Source of the DNA: Irineochytrium annulatum
Lineage: Eukaryota > Chytridiomycota > Chytridiomycetes > Chytridiales > Chytridiaceae
NCBI GenBank assembly: GCA_027600665.1
Contig: JADGJL010000172.1
Location: forward strand, 1-32,922
DNA length: 32,922 nucleotides
Direction: 5' to 3'
Part shown: piece by piece, positions 22,054-32,425 of the stretch
Layout of the letters: every line of letters begins with the position of its first letter
How positions within the stretch are numbered: the stretch's first letter is position 1
Notes under the pieces: generated by a model
The model's input: only the letters and a program-made list of their open reading frames with translations
Told to the model about the DNA's origin: nothing
Databases searched by the model: none
Position numbers and translations under genes: made by a program

Positions 22054-22504
22054 CGCTGCAGGCTGGGCAGAGAAGAGCGCGTCAGAAGCCAATCAGGTGG
22101 GATTGAGCTGGCCTAAACTGTCCGCTGGCCGTCGCCGGTTTTGCAACGGACATGGAGCGACCCTATGGCCCTTCCGTCAAGTTAGCCGCCGGGGGCCGGC
22201 GGCATTGCCACGAAGGGCGCAACCTGTGGCGTCGCGAGAACACTGGCGCCTTTTATAGCACTGTCTATTCGCGTCTACTGGCCTCACTTGGCCCACGGGT
22301 CCGTCACAGCAAGCCGCCATCACAGCCTCTCTGCAACTGCCAACGGGGTGGAAGAACTGACAGCAGTGCCCAACCTGTTGTCGCAATTTAGACACTGCGT
22401 CCGGCGCGATCACAATTCTCTTTGCCACCACGCCTTTCACCGCCAGACCACCACGGAATCACCCACACTTCCAGCACCGCACCTGTCTTGATCCCCACAG
22501 CAGC
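22054..22504. promoter_or_regulatory. Divergent promoter region, CNB-domain gene and SH3-septin gene
   Basis: 451 bases between two head-to-head ATGs, expected to hold both promoters. Short open frames are present without motifs. No recognised control site was seen. Confidence 0.45.
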
Positions 22505-24775
22505 ATGCTCACGCACGGAGGTGTCTTTGCTAACGGTGGACTGGCGCCTATCTCGCTCCACAAGGGCCGCTTTGCATTCATGCCGGCGAATGCGGACGAG
22601 GCCAAATTCGACGTTGCCAACGTCGTGGCCGTCTACACAATGTACGCCGACGGCTGGGCAATGGGCAGGAACGAGGACACGGGCGAGGCCGGGATGCTGC
22701 CGATGAACTTCCTGTCGCCGGCGCTTCCGACAGTGAGTGTTCCCGACCGTAGTGCCGCGACCCGGTTGACGGCCGCGCGCGATGATCAGTCTTCATTCGT
22801 TGTCGAGACCGCGAAAAGAAGGTCGAACGCGCTTCACAGCAGCCGGAGCGCTATCGGGACCGAGCCGTTCCAACCACGACTGCCGCCCCACCCCTCCATC
22901 GTCGTCTCCTCCCTGGGAAGGGACTCCGCCGTCGCGATCGACGACTCCATGCAGTCCGGCTTAGAAATGACACCGACAACCGACGACAGCCGGAGCCTGG
23001 AGTATATCAACGCAGCGCTGGCGTCCGCCGTACTACGCGCGTACGAAGGCACACCTTTGCCGTTTCCCTGTCCACCTTCGCGTCCGATAATACCGGAGCT
23101 GAGATACGAGCCACCCGATGGCGTGGATGCGGAGGTGGAGGCCCCGTCATCTGTGGTGCACGTTACTGAGCACTCGCTGCCCGTCATAGAGCGCAAGGAC
23201 CTCTTGGATCCGACCGACCGGGCGATAAAGGCTTCTCTGCTCGATACATGCTTCACAAAGCCCCCGACGACGGCGGAAATAAATCTGCTGTCGCGGTCGG
23301 AGCTGATAAGGAAGATGGAGAGCGTTCGGAACGCCGTCGGACGTCGCGTAAACATACCTGCCAACATGGGAAGGCTGACAGTCATGGTCGTGGGTGATTC
23401 CGGGATCGGAAAGGTGTGCCTTCCATTAGTTTCCTTTCCTTTCGTTGACAACATGTATTTCTGCAGACATCACTAATCAAGAAACTTCTGACTGTCCCTG
23501 AAGTCGCCACGGTTTCCACAGCCCTTCCTTGTTTCCCGCTCCCAACGACAACTCGCATCATGGTCCACCGCGCCTCCACCGTCCCTCCATCCCTCCTCCG
23601 TCCCTTTGAGGACCCCGACAACCTAACCATGATCGACACCCCGGGCTTCGGTGCCACCATCGACGCCCTCTCCGTCATCACCCCCTTAGTCGAGTACCAG
23701 CACAGAATCTTCGACGCCGCCCTGGGCCTCTTTGACGACTCCGTCAACGGCGAGATCCTCCTTCGCCTCCTGTCCGACGGCATCCCCTCCCCTCCTTCAC
23801 CCTCGGGGTTCGTCGACGTCTGCCTCTACGGAATCCTCCACCGCCTCAAGCCCGTCGACCTCGAGTTCCTCAAGCGCCTTTCCGCCACCTGCGCCGTCGT
23901 CCCCGTCATCCTGAAGTGCGACGGACTGACGCCCAGCGACGTGTTTGGCCTGAAGTCCCGGGTGCTGGACGAGCTGGTCGTGAACGACATCCGCGTGTTC
24001 GGATTCGGGCTTTCGATGGGCGAGCTGATGGATATGGCAAAGTTCGGCGTCTCGGGCGCGCCGCCATTCGCGGTTTCGACGGTTCCGCGGGCGAACGCGA
24101 CGGGGGAGGCGGAGAATGAGCTGGAGGTGTTGAGGGACCTGCTAATGTATCGGCATACGAAGGAGCTGAGGCGGATTGCGGCGGAGATGTTTTTGGTGTA
24201 CAGGCGGGAGAAGATTAGGCGCAGGGTCGAGGAGACGGCGGCGAGGGTTGAATTTGGGCGAAAGCGGACTATGTTGGTGAGGGAGGCGAGGGAGAGGGAG
24301 AGGGAGAGAGAGAAGGTCGAAGCGGAGGAGATGATGCAGGCGGAGGAACGGGAGAGGGAGATGAAGATGGAGCGGGAAAGGGACAGAAGGCAAGAGCCCG
24401 CAAAAAATGCTGCTAGTGACTTTTCCGTCGAGATGAATCGATCGAGGTGAGTATCCGACAAAGATGAATTACTTCCTTTTCTTTCTCGAGACTAATATAC
24501 ATTCATTTGAAAGGTCCCATCCTCCCCTATCTATCGACAACAGCGTCCTACGCTCGGCACCTAAGCTGAAGCGCAACATCATGCAGCGGCTGTTCCATGG
24601 CGATAAGAACGACATGGGCGGCGGCACTACCACGGGGCTAAGCCCAACTGCCGGTACGGGGCGGCCGCCGCTCGTGAGAACGAGTTTTGATAACGTTCGG
24701 AGCCTGCGCTGGCATGATGCGACGGGGTTGAGGGCTAACGATTTTGGGCGCAAAATGTCGAACGGGAACGATTGA
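22505..24775 (+). CDS. SH3-domain septin-like GTPase with C-terminal coiled coil
   Basis: Three exons: 22505-23413, 23467-24446, 24514-24775; 716 aa. Residues about 20-72 read as an SH3 domain (FDVANVVAVYTMYADGWAMG, then TGEAGMLPMNFL). A Ser/Pro-rich linker follows. The septin-type G domain starts near 290: G1 GDSGIGKTSL spans the first splice, G3 is DTPGFG (about 360), and VDVCLYGILHRLKPVDLEFL is the septin landmark. The G4 equivalent is VILKCDGLTPSD, where septins have AKAD. The helix LRDLLMYRHTKEL also matches septins. From about 525 a long Arg/Glu coiled coil follows, as in septins. Septins form GTP-bound filaments at the fungal cortex and septum; the SH3 domain should bind proline-rich partners. 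The WG-type C-terminal unique-element motif was not seen, so filament assembly may differ. An SH3-septin fusion is unusual to my knowledge. Confidence 0.8.
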
Positions 24776-25337
24776 GGCAGTTTTTTGTTTTTGGTTGTAT
24801 ATTGGAACATTGTTGAGTTAAGGTCCCGTGGCGACGTTCCGTTTGTACATTTCTTCATAATGTAAACCGCACCATTAAAATCGTGTTTTCAATTGAATGG
24901 CGCTGATGTATGCTTTGAGTCTTGACGTCTTAATTGACTGATATGTATTCCAATGCTGGCTTGAAGTCATGAGCGGAGTCCGAAAACTTATCCACCGATC
25001 AAGTATGGCATGCAGGGCGTCGGCCGAGGGAGATCTCACAGCGCCCGTCGCGTATGAGTTGATGATGGAGTTGGGCCGCGACACGACGCCACCGGCGGAC
25101 ACGATATGGCACGGGGCGAGTGGCAGCGTCGGATAAAGCGTGCAGGTCCGCAGAGCACGCACGAGAACAGACGAAGGCGCATCTGCGGTGCACGCAGTCG
25201 GCGCGACCCACATGCTAGCGCCAAACCGCCTGCTGGAGCAGAATCGAGCCCACGACCACCGTTTCTGTGTCCCAATTGTCTTTTGCAACGGCTACTTTGC
25301 AAAACATTTGCACACTTCACCTCCATCGCCACGAACA
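24776..25337. other. Intergenic region, no gene seen
   Basis: 562 bases between the SH3-septin stop and the TIR-protein start. A minus-strand open frame (24875-25288, 137 aa) has no motif and overlaps the expected promoter; I do not count it as a gene. Confidence 0.45.
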
Positions 25338-28300
25338 ATGAACTACGACGGGCACCACAACGGCGGCATGCCGACTTTTCCTGCTGGTGACCGCAACCAG
25401 CAATATCAGTCGCAGCCCGCGCACGGTACGTTCATCCCTGCCTACACGATCGCTTTTCATTGATTCCTATTGCGCAGGCAACAGTTTCATTGGGCAAGGC
25501 TTCCAGAGCAACAGCCAAGTTCAGCAAGGTTCTGGTGCGTTTTCATCGCGATCTGTCGCCTACCATGCTTTCTAACGCGTCTGCGCCAGAAGGCGGCATA
25601 ATGGTGCAAGGCTTTCAGCAGGCCAACCCGTTTCAATCAGGCTCCGGTGCGTATCACTCTTCGATCAGGTTTGATAGAATCTCACCTTGTTATGCTAGGA
25701 ATCGACCCGGCGATCCAACAATATCAACAGCCCAACGGTCATCAACAGCTCAACGGTCATCAACAGCCCAACGGTCATCAACAGCTCAACGGTCATCAAC
25801 AGCCCAACGGTCATCAATCGGTGTTTGGTGTGTTTGAGGCGTAATCTGTAGCAAGCATAGTCCTAACGTTGTTGCTGTAGGTCAAAGCTTATTCATGCAA
25901 GGTTCGCCTCAGCATGGTCAGTTTTACTCAACCTCCAATGCGTTGCGTGCGCGATAGACCGCATTCCATTTTTTTTACCTTGTTGTGCAGGTGGAGGCTC
26001 AATGATGCAGTTTGGCCAGCCGCAATCGGCGCCGGGTGTGTTCATTTCCGCTTAGGTGGCACACTCGAAATCCTTACTTTAAGGTAGATCGCGGCGTGAC
26101 GATGCAAGGACATCAACACGGTCACTCCCCAACTTACGGCGAGGCGATGCAAGGAAATCAGCATGATCAGGTCCAGCCAGCTTTCGGTGCGCTTTTGTCT
26201 TGGCTCGATATGGTAAACTGGTTTTCTAATATTGTTGAACTAGGCGGAGACTCGACGATGCAAAGCACCCCTCAGTCTTTCAACGAAACGCAGGCGGGGC
26301 CAAACCAGCTGGCTGCTGGTACGTTCACCGCCACTGTTTGGAAAGGGCAGCTTTTAGTCTCCTTACATCGTTGCGCTAGCTTCTGTCTCTTCGACGCAAC
26401 AGACACAGGACAGGCATGCGATGGTGTACGAAACGTACGCGTGGAAGCTGAAAGACGCGCTCCAGGATGACTCGAAAGTAACCACAACGGGCGGCACGTT
26501 CCATCCCACCCTAAGCAATTTTGAACTCTACAACGAAACGAATCTGGTGGATGACAAGAAAGGAGGGGACGAAGTGCAGGTTTACTCTAAAACGCTGAAA
26601 ACGTTTTGGTCGAAGCTTCTCTCAGAGGCCAACCTGAAGCACGCGGATTTTGGGAAAAATAGTCACGAGACAAACAAGCCCCACATCGGGAACATTCTCG
26701 TGGCCTTCAGTCGGTTACATCAGAATGGTATCGACGTTGCATTTGCTCCACAGGCTAAAGTGTGTTTGGATGTTTTCCTTCTCTCTCAGGTTGGCCCACT
26801 TCAGCTTCTACTCCCGACGGTACCAACTCGCAGGCGCTACAGAACCACACTGGTGACTCATCCTTTGTGATTACAAGTTTTTCCTTGTTTTAATTTTAGT
26901 TCAACACCAGCGCCCCCATCGGTTACGGGACTCACTGCAAGCGGTACGGCGGTGCGATCGGACGGGCCACCGGCGGCGTCGATTCCCACCGTCATCCCCG
27001 GGGACGCCAGCACTCCTGTGGAGGTGCCTTCCGGTGGGCGGTCTGGGGAAGCGGCTAGGGCTTCAGGTCACAATATCGCGGAAACCCGGAAGCCTTCCGT
27101 CGGCAATAGTTGCGAAAGTCCGAACAAGCTCAGTGATAGAGAGATTTTGGGCAAGGCGCACCTTTTGGCTCGCGCGTTTACGGTTAAAGAAATGCTTGAA
27201 ATTGGCAAGTATAGCGACGCGATTTGCAAGCAAAAGAAGGACAACAAACGAAAGGACGATAAACGGAAGGACGATGAGTGGGAGGACGATGAACGGACGG
27301 ACGACCTACTCGGGAGCTTTGAGAACTATAATGAGGCAATGCTGGTTATAGGAAACTATGGAAAGCTGCCCCGAGTACCGTATGAGAATCTGCAAGAGTT
27401 ATGGAAGCAGGTTGAGAAAACCATGCTCCACGTCGATGTGAATGCGCTTGTTTCTGACGAGGATCAAGAGTATATCATTGCGAGCGATTTGGTTCTGGGG
27501 TCCAAAAAAAACACGAAAAAGAACATTGGAAGAATCTTGGTGAAATTTGCACGAATTCACTCCGCATGTAAGAGAATATGCCTTTACGACGTGATTGTCT
27601 GACTCTATTCTCCCGACCTCGTCAGACATGAGTGAGGACTGGGCTTTCGACTGCAAGGAACACTTGGAGCCCCACGACATTTTCATTTCGTACCGCAAGA
27701 TCTCGGATAAAAAGCTAGCGAAAACGTTGAAGGATTTGCTTCAAGTCAAGGGAAAAGACGGCGAAAAAGGGTTCAACGTTTTCTTAGACGACGACTGCCT
27801 CACTCCTGGCCGCCCAAACTCAGAGCAATTCATGAAAAATCTTCGAGGGTCGACAATGGTCATACTTCTGATGTCAGAGGGAGCAGTACAGAGGTTTAGC
27901 TGCTCGTCTTCGGCTAATGCTCCCGCGGCCGCCCCTGACTATATGCTGAACGAATGGACCGAAGCCTTGAGGGGACTAGAACATGGCCTGCCAACGAGTC
28001 GCATTCGCAGCGTTGTGCCGATCATGCTGGACGGCTTTGAGGGTTTCTCTTTGGACTTATACCGAGAGGACGTCCGCGACCTGATGAGGTCTATATTTAA
28101 AAGGCAGGTGATAAAGGGCGCCTTATCCACGGAACCGGAGATGGTTGTGGAGGAAATATTGAAGATTATTCCTTCCGACGATACAAGGGGTATGTTGCAT
28201 CGACGGTTTTATTGTGATCTAATATTATCTCGCAGTGAAAACGGCGTCGACGATCCCTTCGACGGCAGGCGCCGGTTTGGGCGTTGCCGCGTCGACCATG

Positions 28301-28603
28301 CATCCCGCGATGACCACCTTTGCGAGCAATGGAAACACGATGACCACATCCCTGATGCCCGGAGCTATATCTGTTCGCGTGGATCTCTCCGGTTACGATC
28401 CGTCTTCCGTCCCTGGCTTTACAATCCAGGTGGATGGCGCGGTGCCCGGCCGTGGCAAGAAATCGTCCTTGCGTGAGATTAAGGCCGACGAGAAGGTCAA
28501 AGTAGATGCGCTACCTGCAGTCGATGACATCGAAGCCGCTCCGCAGAGGCGTGTGGCTAAACCGGCGCGCAAGATCCGCGACGGATGTTGCACTATTCTC
28601 TAG
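25338..28603 (+). CDS. Q-rich TIR-domain protein with duplicated novel domain and C-terminal prenylation box
   Basis: Thirteen exons: 25338-25425, 25478-25534, 25590-25646, 25699-25827, 25881-25916, 25991-26035, 26088-26186, 26244-26318, 26380-26727, 26790-26852, 26911-27567, 27626-28189, 28236-28603; 861 aa. All 12 introns are phase 1, so every internal exon is a multiple of three. Residues 1-195 are Gln/Gly/Asn/His-rich, one M(Q)QG-type motif per exon, prion-like. Two diverged copies of an unknown helical domain follow (exon 9 and end of exon 11). The TIR domain spans about 567-690: HDIFISYRK, FNVFLDDDCLTPGRP (BB-loop region), VILLMSEGA, and YMLNEWTEAL holding candidate catalytic Glu 661/664. 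A Ser/Thr-rich tail ends in GCCTIL, a CaaX box with final Leu, predicting geranylgeranylation at Cys858 and possible palmitoylation at Cys857. TIR domains act as signalling modules or NAD-cleaving enzymes; which applies is unknown. The exon 9 and 11 acceptors were chosen by frame. Confidence 0.78.
25725..25814 (+). repeat. 18-bp coding minisatellite, five copies
   Basis: Unit caacagcccaacggtcat is repeated at 25725, 25743, 25761, 25779 and 25797. Copies 2 and 4 differ at one base, giving a 36-bp higher-order unit. It encodes QQPNGH and QQLNGH in alternation, within exon 4 of the TIR gene. Copy number is likely to vary between strains. Confidence 0.95.
27246..27305 (+). repeat. 15-bp coding minisatellite, four degenerate copies
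   Basis: Units at 27246, 27261, 27276 and 27291 end in gacgat or gacgac and encode KRKDD, KRKDD, EWEDD and ERTDD. They form a charged insert inside the second copy of the novel domain of the TIR protein, and help explain why copy 2 is longer than copy 1. Confidence 0.88.
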
Positions 28604-30278
28604 ACTCTCATTTCATATCATGATAAACGATTTCTTGTCCTCGTTTCGCTGTTGTCTCAGGCGTTGGCTTAGCTTTTGTTACCTCTGGCGTTAAATTCTT
28701 TTACCTCATATCTTAGCCCCTGACCTCTTCTTCTTTCTAGACTCTTTGTGTTCGAACCTCGAATGAAAAATATTTGTTGCTACGTGACCAACACGGTTAT
28801 CTTTTCAAAAATTGCGAGCTATTAACAAGGGCATGGGCCTACAACAAGTACTAAAACTTATTTCCCTTAACCAACAATAATGTTAGATCAACGTCCTCTC
28901 GTTGCGAGGTGATGTTGCTGTCATAATGTCCCAGGAGAGCAAATAGGGTGCCGGCGTTTTGCGCCGCTGCCTATGACACACCGTGCCCCATCCACCTTCA
29001 ACGAATGCTTAAAGGCCGGGCTCAGTTCGCCATCGCGTAGCTGGCGGGACCCCCACGAAGTTCCCAAGCAATAAAGTCCAGCGGCTTGTAGATGCGCCTC
29101 CGGACGCTACGCGTCCTCGACAACCTCGGCGGGTGAAATAAGTGCCGTCGGTCGCGCCTCAGCCGGCATTTCTTTTTAAGCGGTTAACCCATAAAGCATT
29201 CGCGTTACCGTGATCAATCGCGCGGCGTCCTCCCGGACAGGGTGGCCTCCTAGATTCCTTCAAGCGGCCGAGCGGGAGACGGACATTCCCCTCGCGCGTA
29301 GCTATGCGCCGTACTCTTCCGCCGATGTGGTGCAGGCCCTTGGCCCTTGATGAATCAAGCTCCCATCACCCACAATACTGAGGAATCGGCGACCCTTGAC
29401 CCTCCACGCCGCGACCGTCGGAAGATGCAGCCCCGCAGTAGCCTCCCAAACTCCCTTGTAAACACCGTCGCCGCGACTTTCAAAACCCGCGCCGTTACCA
29501 ACTTAGGTGGGTTCTTGTTAGCGTAAACTCAGCAGATCATGTCTATAGGCACAAAATCCGCCAACCCAGTAAGTGAGGAGGAGAAGTATGTGGACTGGCG
29601 AAGCCCGAGTGCACTGGCTGAAGTAATAGAAAACCTTTCTGGCAGAACCCGGTCTTAGCTCCGCCGTGCTATGGCTAACGAAGAGCATGACGTGCGTAGA
29701 GGGGGCGTAAGGCGATGTGAATAGCGACGACGATGATAGATAACATACGGGTACTTTGCAAGATCGTTAGATGTTTGTCGATGATAAACGCGAAAGCTAT
29801 CCCCCGTTTCAATTTCATCCAACTCTCTTACCCCGCCCAGAGCTGTCCAGCTCCCCATGTGCGAAGCGGGGTCTTGCAGCGCCCGTCGCATCGCCCCGCC
29901 GGCAGCCAAACCACGCCCACGCCGTCCTGCGCGGCGTCCCACATCCAATCCACTGGGCGCGATCATCTCCATCACAAGCTAGCGACCGCCGCCTCCAATT
30001 CGTCGCCCTCCTGAAGACCCCAACCGACTTACAAGGTACGCCTTGTGCCAGGCGTAAGTGCAGATCGAATGAGAGTCAGCAACATCAAAGGCTTCGATTG
30101 CCACCAAGTCGTCAATTCTCGCTCGCCTTCAGCTCTTTGCATGCACTTTCACCTTCGCATGGGCGACGCAGAAGATGCTCCCTTTTGCATACCAGCCAAA
30201 ATAGAACTAAAGTTATCAAGGCAATGAATTGGGGCAAAAACATTATAGCACAAAAAAATCAACTCAAAACCATTGGTC
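28604..30278. other. 1.7-kb region without a recognisable gene
   Basis: No open frame here shows a known domain or a convincing splice chain. A 39-residue ATG frame sits at 29539-29658 and a 106-residue minus-strand frame at 29655-29975; neither has motifs. 28950-29450 is GC-rich with many small stops, as in decayed sequence. No clear terminal repeats, transposase or reverse-transcriptase motifs were found by eye. Confidence 0.4.
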
Positions 30279-30359
30279 GGGCAGATGGCCGAGTTGGTCT
30301 AAGGCGCCACGTTAAGGCCGTGGTCCGAAAGGGCATGGGTTCGAATCCCATTCTGCTCA
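30279..30359 (+). tRNA. tRNA-Leu (anticodon AAG)
   Basis: 81-nt cloverleaf without intron. Acceptor stem GGGCAGA pairs with TCTGCTC (one G-T wobble); the discriminator is A. The D arm is GCC/GGC. The anticodon stem CCACG/CGTGG encloses loop TTAAGGC, so the anticodon is AAG and decodes CTT/CTC leucine codons. A long variable arm (TCCGAAAGGG region) marks it as a class II tRNA, as Leu requires. The T arm is ATGGG-TTCGAAT-CCCAT. A T-run (ttttttttt) starts about 39 bases downstream and could serve as the Pol III terminator. The internal A and B boxes are the expected promoter. Confidence 0.96.
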
Positions 30360-31153
30360 CACTTCGAGTCAACTTCATTTGGTTATTGTACGTAATTTTT
30401 TTTTCCTTCCGGACCCGTTTTATCTCTACTTTTTTGTATTTGACGCTAAGACCTTTTTTTAAAGTTTTGTCTCGGGGGGTAGACACGACCGTGGTTGTGC
30501 TGAGCAATGTTGCTGACGCGTGAGTAAACAGCCTATCGAATTGGCCTTGATGCGGAGTAAGTGCCTTAGATGTTCTGGCGTGTGCGGACATTGGCTCAGG
30601 TGGGGATGGTCACGCAGATGCGCTGTTTCGATAACATGAAGTGATGGAATTAGAAGGGTTAGTGTGGCGAGCAAATTGCGACGAGTTCCTCTTGCAACAA
30701 TAAACACTTGAGAGCGAGTTTTGAGTTGGAGAAGGGGAGGTCCTCCTTCAACATACATAACATCATCCCCATCATTACATAACATACTATGCATGGCAAC
30801 ATCAATTACATTGACATCATGACTCCCTTCCACCACGGTAGGTGTCCTTTTCGACGGCGCCACTCTCCAGGCTCGCGAAGTATCATCGACCGCGTGGTAG
30901 AAAACACGACCGGCCCCAGGAGCTTATGTTGTGACGCGCGACACATTCTCCAACGACCACTAGCATAACGCGTCCCCTGAGGTTCCGCGGGCCCCAGCAC
31001 ATCACTGAACCCGTGTTTTCCTCGACGCTGGGGTTAGTCCCCCCGCTGTCATCGGCCTCCGTCATCGGCACCGGCCGACTTGAAACAGGCGGGATAAAAA
31101 ATTGCCGCCGCGACAGTGCGTCACATCCCCAACCTGACCACTCGACCACGATC
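30360..31153. other. Intergenic region between tRNA-Leu and PanE-like gene
   Basis: 794 bases with T-rich runs right after the tRNA (30392-30460) and the promoter of the next gene. A minus-strand open frame (30459-30863) has no proper ATG and no motif. No gene was recognised. Confidence 0.45.
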
Positions 31154-32425
31154 ATGACCTCGACCTCTACCACCACGGCGCCCTCTGCCCAGCCCCGGAT
31201 CGTGATCCTCGGCGCCGGCCTCATCGGCTCCTACGTCGGCGCGGCCCTCGCCACCAGCCCCGCGCCTTTCCCGCCCCACGTCACCTTTGTAGGCCGCTCC
31301 TCCTTCACCACCAAGGTCCGCAACGCCGGCGGCCTCACCGTCACCATGCGAACCAACGCCGCATCCCAGCCCAAGACCCGGCACGCGACCCCGGAGAGCT
31401 TCACGGTCGTCGGGTCCGTCAAGGAGCTGGTGGATCAGGGACTGAAGCCGGACGTGCTCCTCGTGACGGTCAAGCGGACGGCGACTGGCGCTGTGGCGGA
31501 TGAGCTGAGGGCCGCCGGGTTCACGGCGGAGGCGCAGGAGGCCGAGGGGGAGGGCTGGTTCTGGGCCAAGACGACCGTGGTGGCCATGCAGAACGGGACG
31601 CGGAGCGCGGCGGCGATGCTGGAGAGGCTCGGGGAGAGCCTGGACATCATTGACGGGATGTGGCCGTTCAACGTCGTGGAGACGCAGGAGGGCCACTTCC
31701 ACCAAGGGAGCGTTGGGCCCGTGTACATCGCCGACTCGGAGAAGGGGAGGATGCTGTTGAAGGTGCTGCTGGCGGCGGGCGTGGACTGCAAGGTGTCGCC
31801 GGACATGGACAACGTGCTTTACGGTAAGCAATTTTCGTCTGTGAGCGGCAACGGGCTTGGCGCTGATATTTAAGCGTTTTGATGCAGGCAAGCTTCTCGC
31901 GAACCTGAACAACGCCATCTGCGCGCTTTCGGGCATGCCGCTCAAGGCTGAGCTGTCCAAGGTGCAATACAGGTCCGTTCTTAGCCGGTGTGTGCAAGAA
32001 GCCCTGGCCACGTACACGGTCGCGGGCATCAACCCGGTCTCGTTCACGGCGGTGCCGGCTTGGATGATGCCGTACGTCTTGAGCATGCCGGACTTCCTGT
32101 TCACCCGACTGGCGGCGAGCACGTTGGCTATTGACGAGAAGGGTGAGATTTTCTGTGTATTCGAAGTCTGTGGTGTTCACGTTTAGCTTACGCTTTCTCT
32201 TTATTGAACATAGCAACGAGCTCGATGTACGAGGACCTGAAGCACAAGCGCCCGACCGAGATCGAGTTCCTACAAGGCGAGATCTCCCGCCTAGGGCGCG
32301 AGCACCACGTGCCCACGCCCGTCTGCGACCGCGTCGTCGAGCTCATCCGGTCCGTCGAGAAGAAAGCCGAGGGGATAGTGCCGCACACGGGGGAGCAGAT
32401 CATGGACTGCCTAGAATTGCTTTAA
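31154..32425 (+). CDS. 2-dehydropantoate 2-reductase (ketopantoate reductase, ApbA/PanE family)
   Basis: Three exons: 31154-31823, 31888-32142, 32214-32425; 378 aa. The N-terminal Rossmann fold begins IVILGAGLIGSYVGAAL (GxGxxG, NADPH binding) after a short Thr/Ser-rich leader. PDVLLVTVKRTAT and VVAMQNGTRS match the family's strand-loop segments. The C-terminal helical domain begins GKLLANLNNAICAL, which holds the expected catalytic Lys, and ends SSMYEDLKHKRPTEIEFLQGEISRLGREHHVPTPVCD, the family signature. The reaction is NADPH reduction of ketopantoate to pantoate in pantothenate/CoA synthesis. Fungi carry several such paralogues, some acting on other 2-oxo acids, so the substrate is inferred. 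Both introns are phase 1 with good gtaagc and gtgaga donors. The ATG at 31154 is the first in frame. No targeting peptide is evident. Confidence 0.87.

Noticed and set aside
25200..25275. Possible tRNA-like T-arm (gggctcgattc) on the minus strand
   Set aside because: The arms do not pair and no acceptor or anticodon stem could be formed.
24875..25288. 137-residue minus-strand frame between the SH3-septin and TIR genes
   Set aside because: No domain, no splice support, and it sits in the promoter region of the TIR gene.
29539..29658. 39-residue ATG frame starting MSIGTKSANP
   Set aside because: Composition looks protein-like, but it is too short, isolated and without motifs to call a gene; it contains a gtaagtga that could equally be a splice donor.
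29655..29975. 106-residue minus-strand frame and its overlapping alternative frame reading WDAAQDGVGVVWLPAG
   Set aside because: Two frames look partly protein-like, but neither links to other exons or to a known family.
29771..30523. 250-residue plus-strand frame spanning the tRNA
   Set aside because: It runs straight through the tRNA-Leu gene and has no domain, so it is chance openness.
30459..30863. 134-residue minus-strand frame
   Set aside because: It begins with GTG rather than ATG, has no motif and lies in a likely promoter region.
31121..32122. 333-residue minus-strand frame over the PanE-like gene
   Set aside because: Its composition is rich in Arg, Gly and His, typical of antisense in GC-rich coding DNA; the plus strand has clear family motifs.
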